Positions 52,507 to 64,000 of a stretch of 64,000 nt of DNA are shown here, piece after piece. The stretch covers positions 18,883 to 82,882 of the forward strand of contig JAGBBA010000064.1 of assembly GCA_017938695.1 (NCBI GenBank). Reading direction: 5' to 3'. A program made the translations under genes and the position numbers. How positions within the stretch are numbered: position 1 is the first letter of the stretch; each line of letters opens with the position of its first letter. The notes beneath the pieces are model-generated. The model saw only the letters and a list, made by a program, of their open reading frames with translations, was not told the DNA's origin and searched no databases. Source of the stretch: Clostridia bacterium. GTDB lineage: Bacteria; Bacillota; Clostridia; Christensenellales; Aristaeellaceae.

Positions 52507-52716
52507 ATGATGTTGCGACTGCTGACCTGGCCCTTCCGTATGGCCGCTGACCTGATTGGTTTGATCCTGAGCCTGGCTGGCTCCATCCTTGGCCTGGCCA
52601 TTGGCTTTGTGATCTGCGCCCTGGGCGTTCTCCTGTGCCTGACGGGCATCGGGATGATCATCGGCATTCCGCTGGCGATCTTTGGCGGCGGACTGATGCT
52701 GAAGAGTATTTTCTGA
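52507..52716 (+). CDS. Small two-helix membrane protein (69 aa)
   Basis: The product is a hydrophobic hairpin with two membrane helices (about residues 10-33 and 38-62) and almost no soluble part. GGAGG precedes ATG 52507 by 7 bases, and a possible extended -10 (TGCTATCAT, ending 52486) lies upstream. No family or function is known to me. It could be a regulator of a neighbouring membrane enzyme. Confidence 0.65.
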   Translation: MMLRLLTWPFRMAADLIGLILSLAGSILGLAIGFVICALGVLLCLTGIGMIIGIPLAIFGGGLMLKSIF

Positions 52717-52735
52717 CAGAGGGGAAAGCAATAAG

Positions 52736-53344
52736 ATGAAATATCTTGCAGGCGGACTGTTTATCGTCTTTTTCCTGATCCTGATGTATCTCCTCTTCCG
52801 CATCTGGCTGGAGGGCCGCCGGGAGCGAATCGCGCCCCGGGAAATTCCCGGGGAGGCGCTTCCGGCAGAGCTGCGGGAGAACGCGCTGCGTCCCCTGCGG
52901 CGGCTGAACGCCTATTACGAAAAGCGGAACCCTGAACTGGCAGATGACTGCATCGAGGAAACGATTCTGCCGGATGAGATGCTGATTTTAGGCACAAACC
53001 CGGGAGAGATTTTCCATGGACGGAAATGGACCAAACACCTGTTGCAATGCGACTGGAAATACTGGGGACAGCTGTCGCTGAATGTGGAGAGAACTGCACT
53101 CAGCCGGGCTGGCAGTGCCCTGTACTTTGCCCTGCCGGCGCAGGTCAGGCTGGATATCTGGCGATTCTGCATTCCCGTCAGGATCACAGGCATCCTGGAG
53201 GAACGGGACGGCCTGTGGTATATCAGCAAGCTTCAGTTTATCAATAATCTGAACACTGCATGGGTGATAGGAACATGGGTTGCAGCACTTGTGCTGGCGG
53301 CCTGCCTGCTACTGTTCGGCTTCGCGTTGCTGCTGTCAATCTGA
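52736..53344 (+). CDS. Membrane protein of unknown function
   Basis: The 202-residue product has an N-terminal helix (about 3-22), a soluble body of about 150 residues with aromatic and charged residues (DWKYWGQLSLNVERTAL) and a C-terminal helix (about 176-200). I recognise no domain. The two-helix layout with an in-between domain resembles small membrane regulators. It follows the 69-residue protein by 19 bases and precedes a good terminator, so the pair forms a small unit. Confidence 0.65.
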   Translation: MKYLAGGLFIVFFLILMYLLFRIWLEGRRERIAPREIPGEALPAELRENALRPLRRLNAYYEKRNPELADDCIEETILPDEMLILGTNPGEIFHGRKWTKHLLQCDWKYWGQLSLNVERTALSRAGSALYFALPAQVRLDIWRFCIPVRITGILEERDGLWYISKLQFINNLNTAWVIGTWVAALVLAACLLLFGFALLLSI

Positions 53345-53372
53345 TGAGATGGACGCACCCGATTGACATTCT

Positions 53373-53397
53373 GCTGCCTCCGGGCAGCTCTTTTTTT
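53373..53397 (+). terminator. Intrinsic terminator
   Basis: GCTGCC-tccg-GGCAGC (53373-53388) is followed by TC and seven T residues at 53391-53397. It ends the small membrane protein unit. Confidence 0.8.
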
Positions 53398-53407
53398 ATC
53401 CCAATCG

Positions 53408-53436
53408 TTGCACACACAACCATTTTGTGATAAACT
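53408..53436 (+). promoter_or_regulatory. Promoter for the DUF362 gene
   Basis: TTGCAC (53408-53413) and TAAACT (53431-53436) are 17 bases apart, with TGA before the -10 giving an extended -10 element. The leader is about 28 bases. Confidence 0.65.
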
Positions 53437-53470
53437 GACCTCACTACTAAAAATTGGAGGTCATCCAACG

Positions 53471-54574
53471 ATGGCATCGAAAGTTTATTATTGCGACCTG
53501 CGTACCCGTCACGGCGAGACTCTGCTGCAGAAGCTCCGCCGCCTGATCAAGACTGCCGGTATGGATCAGATCGACTTCGACGGCAAGTTTACTGCTATCA
53601 AGCTCCACTTTGGCGAGCTGGGCAACCTGGCTTTCCTGCGCCCCAACTACTCCAAGGTGGTGGCGGATTTCGTCAAGGAGCTGGGCGGCCGCCCCTTCCT
53701 GACGGACTGCAACACCCTCTATGTGGGCAGCCGCAAGAACGCCCTGGATCACATGGACACCGCCATGGAGAACGGCTTCAGCCCCCTCTCTACCGGCTGC
53801 CAGATCATCATCGCCGATGGCCTGAAGGGCACCGACGACGTGTATGTTCCCGTGGAAGGCGAGTATGTGAAGGAGGCCAAGATCGGCCGCGCGGTGATGG
53901 ACGCTGATATCTTCATCAGCCTGAGCCACTTCAAGGGCCACGAAGGCACCGGCTTTGGCGGCGCGATCAAGAACATCGGCATGGGCTGCGGCTCCCGCGC
54001 CGGCAAGATGGAGATGCACTCCGCCGGCAAGCCCTATGTGGACCAGGCCAAGTGCATCGGCTGCGCCATCTGCCAGAAGAACTGCGCCCACGATGCCATC
54101 ACCATCGAGGATCGCAAGGCCTCCATCGACCACAGCAAGTGCGTGGGCTGTGGCCGCTGCATCGGTGCCTGCCCCAAGGATGCCACCCGCCCTGCCGAGG
54201 ACGAGAGCAACGATATCCTCAACCGCAAGATCGCCGAGTACTCCCTGGCTGTGGTGCAGGGCCGTCCCCACTTCCACATCAGCCTGGTGATCGACATCAG
54301 CCCCTATTGCGACTGCCATGCCGAGAACGACCTGCCCATCCTGCCCGACATCGGCATGTTCGCCAGCTTTGACCCCGTGGCCCTGGATCAGGCCTGCGTG
54401 GACGCCTGCCTGAAGCAGCAGCCCATCCCCGGCAGCCGCCTGGATGAAATGCCCCACGTGTGCGAGGACCACTTCATCAACAGCCAGCCCGCCACCGACT
54501 GGCGCTCCCAGCTCGCCCACGCCGAAAAGATCGGCCTTGGCACCCGCGACTACGAACTCATCGAAATGCGGTGA
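53471..54574 (+). CDS. DUF362 protein with two 4Fe-4S clusters
   Basis: The 367-residue product has a DUF362 domain (about 30-180) and a ferredoxin-like insert. CIGCAICQKNC and CVGCGRCIGAC each carry the C-x2-C-x2-C-x3-C motif, the second followed by PKDA. A GFGGAIKNIGMGCGSRAGK loop and CDCHAEND lie in the DUF362 part. The family is probably electron-transfer or sulfur/metal-related; the substrate is unknown. The ATG at 53471 has GGAGG 10 bases upstream, and the protein is cytoplasmic. R1 copy E begins at the first base after its TGA. Confidence 0.85.
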   Translation: MASKVYYCDLRTRHGETLLQKLRRLIKTAGMDQIDFDGKFTAIKLHFGELGNLAFLRPNYSKVVADFVKELGGRPFLTDCNTLYVGSRKNALDHMDTAMENGFSPLSTGCQIIIADGLKGTDDVYVPVEGEYVKEAKIGRAVMDADIFISLSHFKGHEGTGFGGAIKNIGMGCGSRAGKMEMHSAGKPYVDQAKCIGCAICQKNCAHDAITIEDRKASIDHSKCVGCGRCIGACPKDATRPAEDESNDILNRKIAEYSLAVVQGRPHFHISLVIDISPYCDCHAENDLPILPDIGMFASFDPVALDQACVDACLKQQPIPGSRLDEMPHVCEDHFINSQPATDWRSQLAHAEKIGLGTRDYELIEMR

Positions 54575-54705
54575 CCAGAGGGGACTTTGTCCCCTCTGGA
54601 CTCCCCTACGAAGGGCCATTCGGCCCTTTCGAAACCCATTCTGCGAGAGCAGAGTGGGTTTTTCCTTTGCAGGGGTCACGGCGCATAACGGATGCGCCGC
54701 GACGC
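54575..54705 (+). repeat. R1 composite repeat, copy E
   Basis: CCAGAGGGGAC-ttt-GTCCCCTCTGG (54575-54599) begins right after the TGA of the DUF362 gene. GAAGGGC-x-GCCCTTTC, AACCCATTC and the short core GGGGTCACGGCGC-ataacggat-GCGCCGCGACGC (54672-54705) follow, as in copy D. A CTGCGAGAGCAG hairpin lies between. Confidence 0.85.
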
Positions 54706-54719
54706 GGGGGAAGGAGCGA

Positions 54720-54839
54720 CACCTCATCCGGCAGTTTGCGCTGCCACCTTCTCCTCAACGGGAAGCCATGTTCAAGGCCATACAAAAGCCTTCCCCTCGA
54801 GGGGAAGGTGGCCGAGCGCAGCGAGGTCGGATGAGGTGG
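54720..54839 (+). repeat. R2 interspersed repeat, copy 3 (diverged)
   Basis: It starts with CACCTCATCCG and ends with GATGAGGTGG as in copies 1 and 2, and holds the CTTCCCCTCGAGGGGAAGG palindrome. It is about 120 bases and shorter in the middle. Confidence 0.75.
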
Positions 54840-55188
54840 AACGCAGCATAACCGCTCAGTTACTTTCCTGTGCAAAAAGCCACTAACTAATTCAGAGCGA
54901 GAGGTCATCTCGAGCGATAGGAAATCTGTTCCTGCGAAGGAATCCAAACGTTATTGAACGCCCCCGCGAGGAAGATTGTGGGGTTGCTAAGCTCGGGCCG
55001 CTACCCCAAGGCGGGAGCGGGGGTCCGGGGCCGCCGCCGCTGCATGATCATATCGGCGGCCCCGGTCGCTCTTTGGTACTTTCTCGCGAGAGAGAAAGTA
55101 CATTACTCAAGGCAGAATCAAGTTTGGAGAAATCCAACGCCCGCGCAGAAAAATTTTTCATCAAAGCCCCTCAAATCAAAGAATTTGA
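54840..55188. other. Gene-free stretch with strong hairpins
   Basis: There is no credible gene here. CCGGGGCCGCCG (55025-55036) pairs perfectly with CGGCGGCCCCGG (55054-55065), and GTACTTTCTC (55076-55085) pairs with GAGAAAGTAC (55092-55101). Either could stall transcription or stabilise RNA. A-rich sequence follows towards the uvrA promoter. Confidence 0.7.
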
Positions 55189-55202
55189 AAAACATTTGTT
55201 CG
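55189..55202 (-). promoter_or_regulatory. LexA (SOS) box upstream of uvrA
   Basis: On the minus strand CGAACAAATGTTTT matches the Gram-positive LexA/DinR consensus CGAACRNRYGTTYC at 13 of 14 positions. It ends 8 bases upstream of the uvrA -35 box, so uvrA is probably SOS-induced. Confidence 0.6.
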
Positions 55203-55210
55203 TGTTCGCG

Positions 55211-55239
55211 TTGATAAAATGCCAGAATTGTGCTACACT
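55211..55239 (+). promoter_or_regulatory. Promoter of uvrA
   Basis: TTGATA (55211-55216) and TACACT (55234-55239) are 17 bases apart, with TGC before the -10. A CCCCGG-tttcag-CCGGGG hairpin lies in the leader (about 55248-55265). Confidence 0.7.
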
Positions 55240-55318
55240 AATCCATGTCCCCGGTTTCAGCCGGGGCCCTTGAAGGGTACAATCTACCTGCAACTGATTC
55301 GCAAACGAGGTTTATCAT

Positions 55319-58153
55319 ATGAGCAACGAATCTCTGATCATCCGCGGCGCACGGGAGCATAACCTGCAGAACGTGAACCTGACCATCCCCCGGGATAAGC
55401 TGGTGGTGTTCACCGGTCTCTCCGGATCCGGCAAGAGCAGCCTGGCCTTCGATACCATTTATGCCGAGGGTCAGCGACGCTATGTGGAGAGCCTTTCCAG
55501 CTATGCCCGCATGTTCCTGGGGCAGATGGAAAAGCCCGACGTGGACGCCATCGAGGGCCTGTCCCCGGCTATTTCCATCGACCAGAAGACCACCAGCCGC
55601 AACCCCCGTTCCACCGTGGGCACCGTGACCGAGGTGCACGATTATCTGCGCCTTCTGTGGGCGCGCATCGGCGTGCCCCATTGCCCCAAGTGCGGCAAGG
55701 AGATCAAGCAGCAAACCGTTGATCAGATGGTGGACGCTGTGCAAAAATACCCCGAGGGCACCCGTATGCAGGTGCTGGCCCCGGTGATCCGTGCCCGCAA
55801 GGGCGAGCACGCCAAGCTCCTGGAGGATGCCCGCAAGAGCGGCTTCGTCCGCGTGCGCATCGACGGCGAATTGTACGAGATCGACGATACCCCCCAGCTG
55901 GACAAGCAGAAGAAGCACACCATCGAGCTGGTGGTGGACCGCCTGATCATCCGCGAGGGCAAGGAGTTCCAGAAACGCCTGGCTGATTCCATCGAAACCG
56001 CCACCGCCCGCTCCGGCGGCCTGGTGGTGATGGATCTGTTCGACCAGGGCGAGCTGCTGTTCTCCATGAACTACGCCTGCCCGGATTGCGGCGTGTCCAT
56101 CGAAGAGCTGGCACCCCGCATGTTCTCCTTCAACAGCCCCTTCGGTGCCTGCCCGGAGTGCTCCGGCCTGGGTACGCTGATGAAGATCAGCCCGGAGATC
56201 ATCATGCCCGATCCCAGCCTGCCCCTGAACAAAGGCGGCCTGAACGCCATGGGTTTCAACGTGTCCGATGGCGACAGCATGGGCGGCCAGTTCCTGACGG
56301 CCCTGGGCAAGAAGTATGGCTTCACCCTCAGCACCAAGGCGGGCGACCTGAGCAAGGAGGCCGTGCAGGCCATCCTCTACGGCACGGGCAAGGAGCAGAT
56401 CACCATCGAGTATGAGGGCGTGCGCGGCCTGACGGAATACCGCACCGCCTTCGAGGGCGTGATCCCCACCCTGGAACGCCGCTATAACGAAACCACCTCC
56501 GACGGCATGAAGGCTGCCTACGAGGAATACATGGCCGAGGAGATCTGCCCTGCCTGCCATGGCCGCCGCCTGAAGCCTGAGGCCCTGGCGGTCACCGTCA
56601 ATGGCCGCAACCTGGCGGAAGTCAGCGACATGAGCATCCTGGACGCCCGGGCGTTCTTCCGTAGTCTGGAGCTGACTGAGAAGGAGAAGATGATCGGCGC
56701 GCAGATCCTCAAGGAGATCGACGCCCGCCTGGGCTTCCTGATCGACGTGGGTTTGGGCTACCTGACCCTGTCCCGCGCTGCTGGCAGCCTGTCCGGCGGC
56801 GAGGCCCAGCGCATCCGCCTGGCCACGCAGATCGGCTCCGCGCTGATGGGCGTGCTGTACATCCTGGACGAGCCCTCCATCGGCTTGCACCAGCGCGACA
56901 ACGCCAAGCTGATCGCCACCCTCAAGCGCATGCGCGACCTGGGCAACACCCTGGTGGTGGTGGAGCACGACGAGGACACCATGTACGCTGCCGACTGGAT
57001 CGTGGACGTGGGCCCCGGCGCGGGCATCCACGGCGGCCACATCGTGGCGGAGGGCAGCATTGACGATATCAAGGCCTGCAAGGAAAGTCTTACCGGCCAG
57101 TATCTTTCCGGGGTGAAGAAGATCGCTGTGCCGCAGGCGCGCCGCGCCCCGGCTGGCTGGCTGAAGGTGCTGGGTGCCCAGGAGCACAACCTGAAAAACG
57201 TGGATGTGGAGATCCCCCTGGGTGTTTTGTGCTGCGTGACAGGCGTTTCCGGCTCGGGCAAATCCAGCCTGGTGAACGAGATCGTCCACAAGCACCTGGC
57301 CCGCGTGCTCAACCGGGCCAAGACCCGTCCGGGCAAGTTCCGGGAGATGCAGGGCGTGGAGCAGCTGGACAAGATCATCTGCATCGACCAGAGCCCCATT
57401 GGCCGCACGCCCCGCTCCAACCCAGCCACCTACACGGGCCTGTTCGACCAGATCCGCAAGATCTTCGCCATGAGCCCGGAAGCCAAGGCCCGCGGCTACA
57501 AGGAAAACCGCTTCTCCTTCAACGTGAAGGGCGGCCGCTGCGAGGCCTGCGCCGGTGACGGCCTGTTGAAGATCGAGATGCACTTCCTGCCGGATATTTA
57601 CGTTCCCTGCGAGGTGTGCAAGGGCCGCCGCTACAACCGCGAGACCCTGGAAGTGACCTACAAGGGCAAAAACATCTACGAGGTGCTGGAGATGAACGTG
57701 GAGGAGGCCATGGCCTTCTTTGAGAATCACCCCACCATCCTGCGCAAGCTGGAAACCCTGTACGATGTGGGCCTGGGCTACATGAAGCTGGGCCAGCCCT
57801 CGACGACCCTTTCCGGCGGCGAGGCCCAGCGCGTGAAGCTGGCCACCGAGCTCAGCCGCCGCGCCACGGGCAAAACCGTGTACCTGCTGGACGAGCCCAC
57901 CACCGGCCTGCACATGGCGGACGTGGACAAGCTGATCCAGGTGCTGCAGCGGCTGACGGAAGCCGGCAACAGCGTGCTGGTGATCGAGCACAACCTGGAC
58001 GTGATCAAGGTGGCGGACTGGCTGATCGACCTGGGCCCCGAGGGCGGCGACGGCGGCGGCACCATCGTGTGCACCGGCACCCCGGAGGATGTGGCGAAAT
58101 GCGAGGCCAGCTACACGGGGCAGTATTTGAAGGGAATGCTGGAAAGAAAATGA
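55319..58153 (+). CDS. uvrA: Excinuclease ABC subunit A
   Basis: The 944-residue product is a full-length UvrA with two ABC ATPase modules. Walker A motifs are [11 protein letters not shown] and GVSGSGKSS, and signatures SLSGGEAQR and TLSGGEAQR sit before Walker B segments [13 protein letters not shown] and [12 protein letters not shown]. The zinc modules include CPKCGKE (plus CPDCG and CPECSG) and CEACAGDG with CEVCKGRR. UvrA recognises DNA damage and loads UvrB in nucleotide excision repair. UvrB and UvrC are not in the window. It overlaps the nucleosidase gene by 4 bases. Confidence 0.97.
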   Translation: MSNESLIIRGAREHNLQNVNLTIPRDKLVVFTGLSGSGKSSLAFDTIYAEGQRRYVESLSSYARMFLGQMEKPDVDAIEGLSPAISIDQKTTSRNPRSTVGTVTEVHDYLRLLWARIGVPHCPKCGKEIKQQTVDQMVDAVQKYPEGTRMQVLAPVIRARKGEHAKLLEDARKSGFVRVRIDGELYEIDDTPQLDKQKKHTIELVVDRLIIREGKEFQKRLADSIETATARSGGLVVMDLFDQGELLFSMNYACPDCGVSIEELAPRMFSFNSPFGACPECSGLGTLMKISPEIIMPDPSLPLNKGGLNAMGFNVSDGDSMGGQFLTALGKKYGFTLSTKAGDLSKEAVQAILYGTGKEQITIEYEGVRGLTEYRTAFEGVIPTLERRYNETTSDGMKAAYEEYMAEEICPACHGRRLKPEALAVTVNGRNLAEVSDMSILDARAFFRSLELTEKEKMIGAQILKEIDARLGFLIDVGLGYLTLSRAAGSLSGGEAQRIRLATQIGSALMGVLYILDEPSIGLHQRDNAKLIATLKRMRDLGNTLVVVEHDEDTMYAADWIVDVGPGAGIHGGHIVAEGSIDDIKACKESLTGQYLSGVKKIAVPQARRAPAGWLKVLGAQEHNLKNVDVEIPLGVLCCVTGVSGSGKSSLVNEIVHKHLARVLNRAKTRPGKFREMQGVEQLDKIICIDQSPIGRTPRSNPATYTGLFDQIRKIFAMSPEAKARGYKENRFSFNVKGGRCEACAGDGLLKIEMHFLPDIYVPCEVCKGRRYNRETLEVTYKGKNIYEVLEMNVEEAMAFFENHPTILRKLETLYDVGLGYMKLGQPSTTLSGGEAQRVKLATELSRRATGKTVYLLDEPTTGLHMADVDKLIQVLQRLTEAGNSVLVIEHNLDVIKVADWLIDLGPEGGDGGGTIVCTGTPEDVAKCEASYTGQYLKGMLERK

Positions 58154-58821
58154 AGATAGGCATTTTGTTTGCCGGCGACAGGGAGTTTGCACCGTTCCTG
58201 CCCATGATCAAGGATGCGCGCACCACTAAAAAGGCCATGCTGACCGTGTATGAAGGCAGGGTCGAAGGCGTGGAGGTGGCTGCACTGTTCTCGGGTGTGT
58301 GCAAGGTGAACGCTGCGGTGGCTGCGCAGATCCTTCTGGACAGCTGCGGCTGCGGCGCGGTGATCAATGCTGGCACCTGCGGCGGTATGGATGAAAGGCT
58401 GGAGCTGTTCGATACCGTGGTATCCACGGAGGTCGCATATCATGATGTGGCCCCGGGTATCCTGACGGATTTCCATCCGTGGATGGATTCTGTTTACTTC
58501 AAGGCCGACGAAGGGCTGCTGAACCTTGCCAGGCAGGTTGCCGGGGAAAGGACATTTTTCGGCAGGATGGTGACGGGCGAACAGTTCATTGCTGATGAAA
58601 AACGCCCGGATATCAATGCCCGGTTTGCGCCGATGAGCGTGGATATGGAAACGGCGGCGGTGGCGCATGTGTGCCATGTGAACGGAGTACCGTTCCTTTC
58701 GGTGCGCACGCTGACGGACACGGCCAGGCACAGCGGTACAGCCGCCTTTGAGGAAAACTGTGCCAGGGCTGCCGCCTTATCAGCAGATTTTGTGCGGCGG
58801 ATGCTGCAGGCAATGGCATGA
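58150..58821 (+). CDS. 5'-methylthioadenosine/S-adenosylhomocysteine nucleosidase
   Basis: The 223-residue product has the MTAN fold. [14 protein letters not shown] carries the N-terminal Glu region, [11 protein letters not shown] is the purine-site glycine loop, [12 protein letters not shown] binds ribose (Met-Glu), and SVRTLTDTA carries the catalytic Asp. It cleaves MTA and SAH in the methyl and autoinducer-2 cycle. The upstream frame is open within uvrA, but ATG 58150 overlaps the uvrA stop (ATGA) and suits the family start MKIGIL. A terminator follows. Confidence 0.9.
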   Translation: MKIGILFAGDREFAPFLPMIKDARTTKKAMLTVYEGRVEGVEVAALFSGVCKVNAAVAAQILLDSCGCGAVINAGTCGGMDERLELFDTVVSTEVAYHDVAPGILTDFHPWMDSVYFKADEGLLNLARQVAGERTFFGRMVTGEQFIADEKRPDINARFAPMSVDMETAAVAHVCHVNGVPFLSVRTLTDTARHSGTAAFEENCARAAALSADFVRRMLQAMA

Positions 58822-58829
58822 CGGACCAC

Positions 58830-58867
58830 AGGAGCGCAACGCGATATGTTGCGCTCCTTTCTTTTTT
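58830..58867 (+). terminator. Intrinsic terminator of the uvrA unit
   Basis: AGGAGCGCAAC (58830-58840) pairs with GTTGCGCTCCT (58848-58858), followed by TTCTTTTTT. Confidence 0.9.
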
Positions 58868-58870
58868 GCC

Positions 58871-58899
58871 TGTACATCCACCACCATATCTGGTATACT
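58871..58899 (+). promoter_or_regulatory. Promoter for the ADP-ribosylglycohydrolase unit
   Basis: TGTACA (58871-58876) and the extended -10 TGGTATACT (TATACT at 58894-58899) are spaced by 17 bases. The leader is very short, about 10 bases before the GTG start. Confidence 0.6.
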
Positions 58900-58916
58900 A
58901 TAACGTGGAAAGGTAG

Positions 58917-59990
58917 GTGACGGATGTGGAGCTGATCGAGAGGATCCGCGGCAGCCTTCTGGGCGGCGCGGCAGGCGATGCCCTGGGTTACGCGGTGGAG
59001 TTCATCACCGCAGAGATGATCCAGGATATCTACGGCCCCGGCGGCATCCGTCGCTATGCGCTGGCGGAGGGCAAGGCCATCATTTCCGACGATACTCAGA
59101 TGACCCTTTTCACCGCTGAGGGTATCGTGATGGGCTGGAACCGGGCGGTGGCCGGAGGTATGGCCGCCGATATGGAGGTCTACGTCCACGACGCCTATAT
59201 GAACTGGCTGGCCACCCAGGGCTACCGCACCGAGGGCATGTGGCGGCAGTTCAGCTATCTGATGCAGCGGCCGGAATTGTTCCACCAGCGGGCACCGGGC
59301 GGCACCTGCCTGGGTGCGCTGCTTTCGGGCCGCATGGGCAGCCTGCGGGAGCCCATCAACAACTCCAAGGGCTGCGGCGGCGTGATGCGCGTGGCCCCGG
59401 CTGGGTTTGTGGGGGCCTTTGGCCGCCGCTACGATGATGCACCGGAGGACGCGCCCCTGTGGCAGGCGGCGAAGATCGCGGCCATCACCCACGGGCACCC
59501 CATGGGGTATATGTCCGCGGCCATGCTGGCGGAGATGCTCCGCCTGATCACCCTGGAAAACGGCATGACCTTAGAAGAGATTGCCCTTTCCGCCCTGGAA
59601 AAGACCGAACGCCTCTTAGGCGCGGATGAGGGCCCTGCAGGCATGTCGCTCCACGGGCTGGTGCGCAAGGCCATCGCCCTGAGCCATGAAGAGATGGACG
59701 ATCTGCAGGCTATCCGCAGCCTGGGCGAAGGCTGGGTGGGCGAGGAAGCCCTGGCCATTGCCCTGTACTGCGCGCTGAAATACCAGCAGGATTTCCCTGC
59801 CTGCCTGATTGCCGCCGTGAACCACGATGGGGACAGCGACTCCACCGGAGCCATTGCGGGCAATATCCTGGGTGCCTGGCTGGGCGCAGCGGGGATCCCG
59901 GAGGAGTGGATCACCCCCCTGGATGTGCGTGAAGCCATCGAAACCATGGCCTGGCAGCTGCATGAAGTGGCCAAAGAACAGGGCCTGTAA
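58917..59990 (+). CDS. ADP-ribosylglycohydrolase family protein
   Basis: The 357-residue product has the DraG fold: RIRGSLLGGAAGDALGYAVE at the start, metal motif ISDDTQMTLFTAEGI, and the C-terminal AAVNHDGDSDSTGAIAGNI (D-G-D-x-D-S-T) binding two Mg2+. It removes ADP-ribose from proteins or other targets, which are unknown. Translation may begin at GTG 58917 or at the in-frame GTG 58926; the second has better spacing from AGGTAGG. It heads a unit with the decarboxylase, HAD-Tmk and mnmA genes. Confidence 0.92.
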   Translation: MTDVELIERIRGSLLGGAAGDALGYAVEFITAEMIQDIYGPGGIRRYALAEGKAIISDDTQMTLFTAEGIVMGWNRAVAGGMAADMEVYVHDAYMNWLATQGYRTEGMWRQFSYLMQRPELFHQRAPGGTCLGALLSGRMGSLREPINNSKGCGGVMRVAPAGFVGAFGRRYDDAPEDAPLWQAAKIAAITHGHPMGYMSAAMLAEMLRLITLENGMTLEEIALSALEKTERLLGADEGPAGMSLHGLVRKAIALSHEEMDDLQAIRSLGEGWVGEEALAIALYCALKYQQDFPACLIAAVNHDGDSDSTGAIAGNILGAWLGAAGIPEEWITPLDVREAIETMAWQLHEVAKEQGL

Positions 59991-60002
59991 CAAGGAGTAA
60001 CC

Positions 60003-61342
60003 ATGCGACCGATATATGATATGCTGCTGGCTGCCTCCGGGCGGCGCAGCTTCCACATGCCGGGCCACAAGGGTGTGTCCCCCTTCGGCACGGCGGATCT
60101 GTATGCCCTGGACACCACCGAGATCCCCCAAACCGACGATCTCTACTGCCCGGAAAACGGCATTGCCGAGGCGCAAAGGCTCTATGCCCGGGCTGCCGGT
60201 GCGGCGGAGACCCTCTTCCTGCACAATGGCTCCACCGCAGGCATCCATGCCATGGTGCAGCTTTACGCCGGGGAGGGCGATACCGTCATCCTGCCCCGCA
60301 ACGCCCATTTGTCGGCGGCTAACGGCTGCGTCATCGGCGGCGTGAAGGCGGCGTGGATCCCCATCACCCAGCTGCCGGACGGCTACTGCTACATTGCCGA
60401 AGCTGACGCTCTGGCCGCCCTGGATGCCCACCCCCACGCCAAGGCCATGCTGCTGACCCGGCCTGATTTCTACGGCGGCTGTCTGCCCCTGGAGCGCATC
60501 ATCGCCAAGGCTCACGGCATGGGCATCAAAGTGGTGGTGGATGAAGCCCACGGTGCCCACCTGCCCTGGCTGGAGGGCGTTGCCTCCGCAGGCGAGCTGG
60601 GCGCGGATGCCTGGGTGCAGTCGGTGCACAAGACGCTGCCGGGGCTGACGGGCTCGGCGGTGCTGCACCTGCGCAGCCCGGCGGACAAGCCCAAGGCCAT
60701 GCGCATCCTGCGCCGGGAGCAGACCTCGTCCCCCAGCTTTGTGATGCTCATGTCCATCGACGACAGCCGTGCTTATATGGAAGAAACCGGCCGGGAAAAG
60801 CTGGCCCTGACGGCGAAAATGGCGAACATCCTGCGCAGCGCGCTGCCGGTGACCGGCTATGAGGAGGCCCACTGCCAGTGGCGGCACACCGGCTTGCAGT
60901 TCGACCCCACCCGGGTGGTGCTCCATGCGCCCCAGGGCGGCTTTCGGCTGGCGAAGACCCTGCGGGAAAACGGCATTGATGTGGAAATGGCGGATATCCG
61001 CCGGGTGGTGCTGATCCTCTCCTGCATGGACGGCCCGGGGGACATCATGCGCCTGGTGGGCATCCTGCGGGAAAATCCGCCTCAGGGCAGGCTGCTGCCC
61101 ATGCTGCCGGACATGCGCACCCTGCCGGAAAAGGCCCTGGATCTTCGCCCGGCGGTGATGGCGGACTGCGAGCCCGTTCCCCTGGCGGAGGCTGAGGGGC
61201 GCATTGCTGCGGCCTCGGCCGGGCTGTATCCGCCGGGGATCCCGCTGATCTGCCCCGGGGAGAAATTCAGCCGGGAGATCATCAGCCTGCTGCAACGGGC
61301 CGGGAGCCAGGAACGCTTTGGATTGGAAGGAGAAAATCTGCT

Positions 61343-61358
<16 letters not shown>
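60003..61358 (+). CDS. PLP-dependent Orn/Lys/Arg decarboxylase-type protein
   Basis: The 451-residue product has a fold type I PLP domain. RRSFHMPGHKG is the typical N-terminus, LHNGSTAGIHAM the phosphate-binding region, VVDEAHGAHL holds the PLP-ring Asp, and QSVHKTLPGLTGSAV carries the Schiff-base Lys. The C-terminal half resembles the small domain of Firmicute arginine/lysine decarboxylases. Such genes commonly sit next to tmk in Firmicutes, as here. The substrate is not fixed by sequence. It overlaps the HAD-Tmk gene by 16 bases. Confidence 0.88.
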
Positions 61359-63717
<2,359 letters not shown>

Positions 63718-63744
63718 TTATTACAAAACTACTACATTTAGATG

Positions 63745-63790
63745 AAAACCCGAACGTCTGCATCGAGCAATTGACAGGCGTTCGGGTTTT
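63745..63790 (+). terminator. Intrinsic terminator after mnmA
   Basis: AAAACCCGAACG (63745-63756) pairs with CGTTCGGGTTTT (63779-63790), with an inner CTG/CAG pair, and ends in TTTT. Confidence 0.85.
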
Positions 63791-63831
63791 CTGCAAATAC
63801 AAAAAAATCTCAAAAAATTTTCAAAAAAGTG

Positions 63832-63860
63832 TTGACAAACAAGGCGTTGTTTGATATTAT
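63832..63860 (+). promoter_or_regulatory. Strong promoter of a probable rRNA operon
   Basis: A perfect -35 TTGACA (63832-63837) lies 17 bases from TATTAT (63855-63860), with A-tracts upstream (63800-63830) that look like an UP element. The downstream CCTTGAAAACGATACAG-type leader resembles pre-16S leaders with a boxA-like antitermination segment. Confidence 0.7.
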
Positions 63861-64000
63861 AATCAAGCACGTTGCGCGAGCGATGTGCGCCGAACCTTGA
63901 AAACGATACAGAGACAAGAAACGCAAGAAATAGAGACAGATGATTCCGAATGAGTTAGTCTGGCAGAGCGATCTGCTGGATAAGATAAAGGATTAAACGG
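63861..64000 (+). other. Probable 5' leader of a 16S rRNA operon
   Basis: The stretch has no open frame or ribosome site. It holds CGAACCTTGAAAACG near 63891, of the type seen before 16S genes in Firmicutes, and an AGTTAGTCTGGCAGAGCGA segment. The 16S gene itself would begin outside the window. Confidence 0.55.

Noticed and set aside
55238-58192. A 984-codon minus-strand frame across uvrA
   Set aside because: It mirrors codon bias of uvrA and shows no domain; it is a shadow.

Overview
The window looks like a GC-rich, low-redundancy chromosome segment from an anaerobic Firmicute of the class Clostridia. The evidence is a YunB-type sporulation gene, Gram-positive style ribosome binding sites, many extended -10 promoters, an IS200-type element, and families of palindromic repeats between genes. 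Genus cannot be fixed from the sequence. Coding density is high, and nearly all long antisense reading frames are shadows of real genes.

Layout. (1) 1-190 is the tail of a possible carbohydrate-binding protein. (2) 276-15454 (minus strand) is a twelve-gene surface polysaccharide operon with flippase, polymerase, chain-length regulator, four glycosyltransferases, an acyltransferase, a VanZ-like protein and an asparagine-synthetase-like protein. It is headed by an unusual gene pair: a MotA/TolQ/ExbB-type proton channel fused to an EAL (cyclic di-GMP) domain, and a MotB-like membrane protein whose peptidoglycan-binding domain is replaced by a Pro/Thr linker and SpaA/Cna-B-like modules. (3) 15765-17156 is a GH4 glycosidase. 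(4) 17210-21329 (minus) is a three-gene unit: a YidC insertase fused to a TagF-like glycerophosphotransferase, a small membrane protein, and a membrane sulfatase/LtaS-like enzyme. (5) 21479-33216 is mixed metabolism and transport: an ABC exporter, a DUF559 nuclease, a GNAT-ManA fusion, an XRE regulator with a small membrane partner, a MATE exporter, a sugar isomerase and a Na/Pi symporter. (6) 33220-33935 is an IS200-like element. (7) 33977-45399 covers cell wall and DNA maintenance: YunB, PBP1A, a PD-(D/E)XK-like protein with a SNF2 helicase, endonuclease IV, a Nudix-HAD fusion, an L,D-transpeptidase and CvpA. (8) 45781-63717 is mostly housekeeping: secA, prfB, tsaD, uvrA, MTA/SAH nucleosidase, a HAD-thymidylate kinase fusion and mnmA. 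(9) The right edge carries a strong promoter and leader that look like the start of an rRNA operon.

How it fits together. The left third is devoted to the cell envelope. The stator-like pair sits at the promoter-proximal end of the polysaccharide operon, which suggests that ion-driven mechanical work and cyclic di-GMP sensing are coupled to polysaccharide assembly. This is inference. The adjacent YidC-TagF unit may build a glycerol-phosphate-type polymer. The two systems are the strongest candidates for undescribed biology here.

A composite palindromic repeat (R1) recurs five times. In three cases it starts at the very first base after a stop codon, and secA is bracketed by mirror-image copies of R1 and a second repeat (R3).
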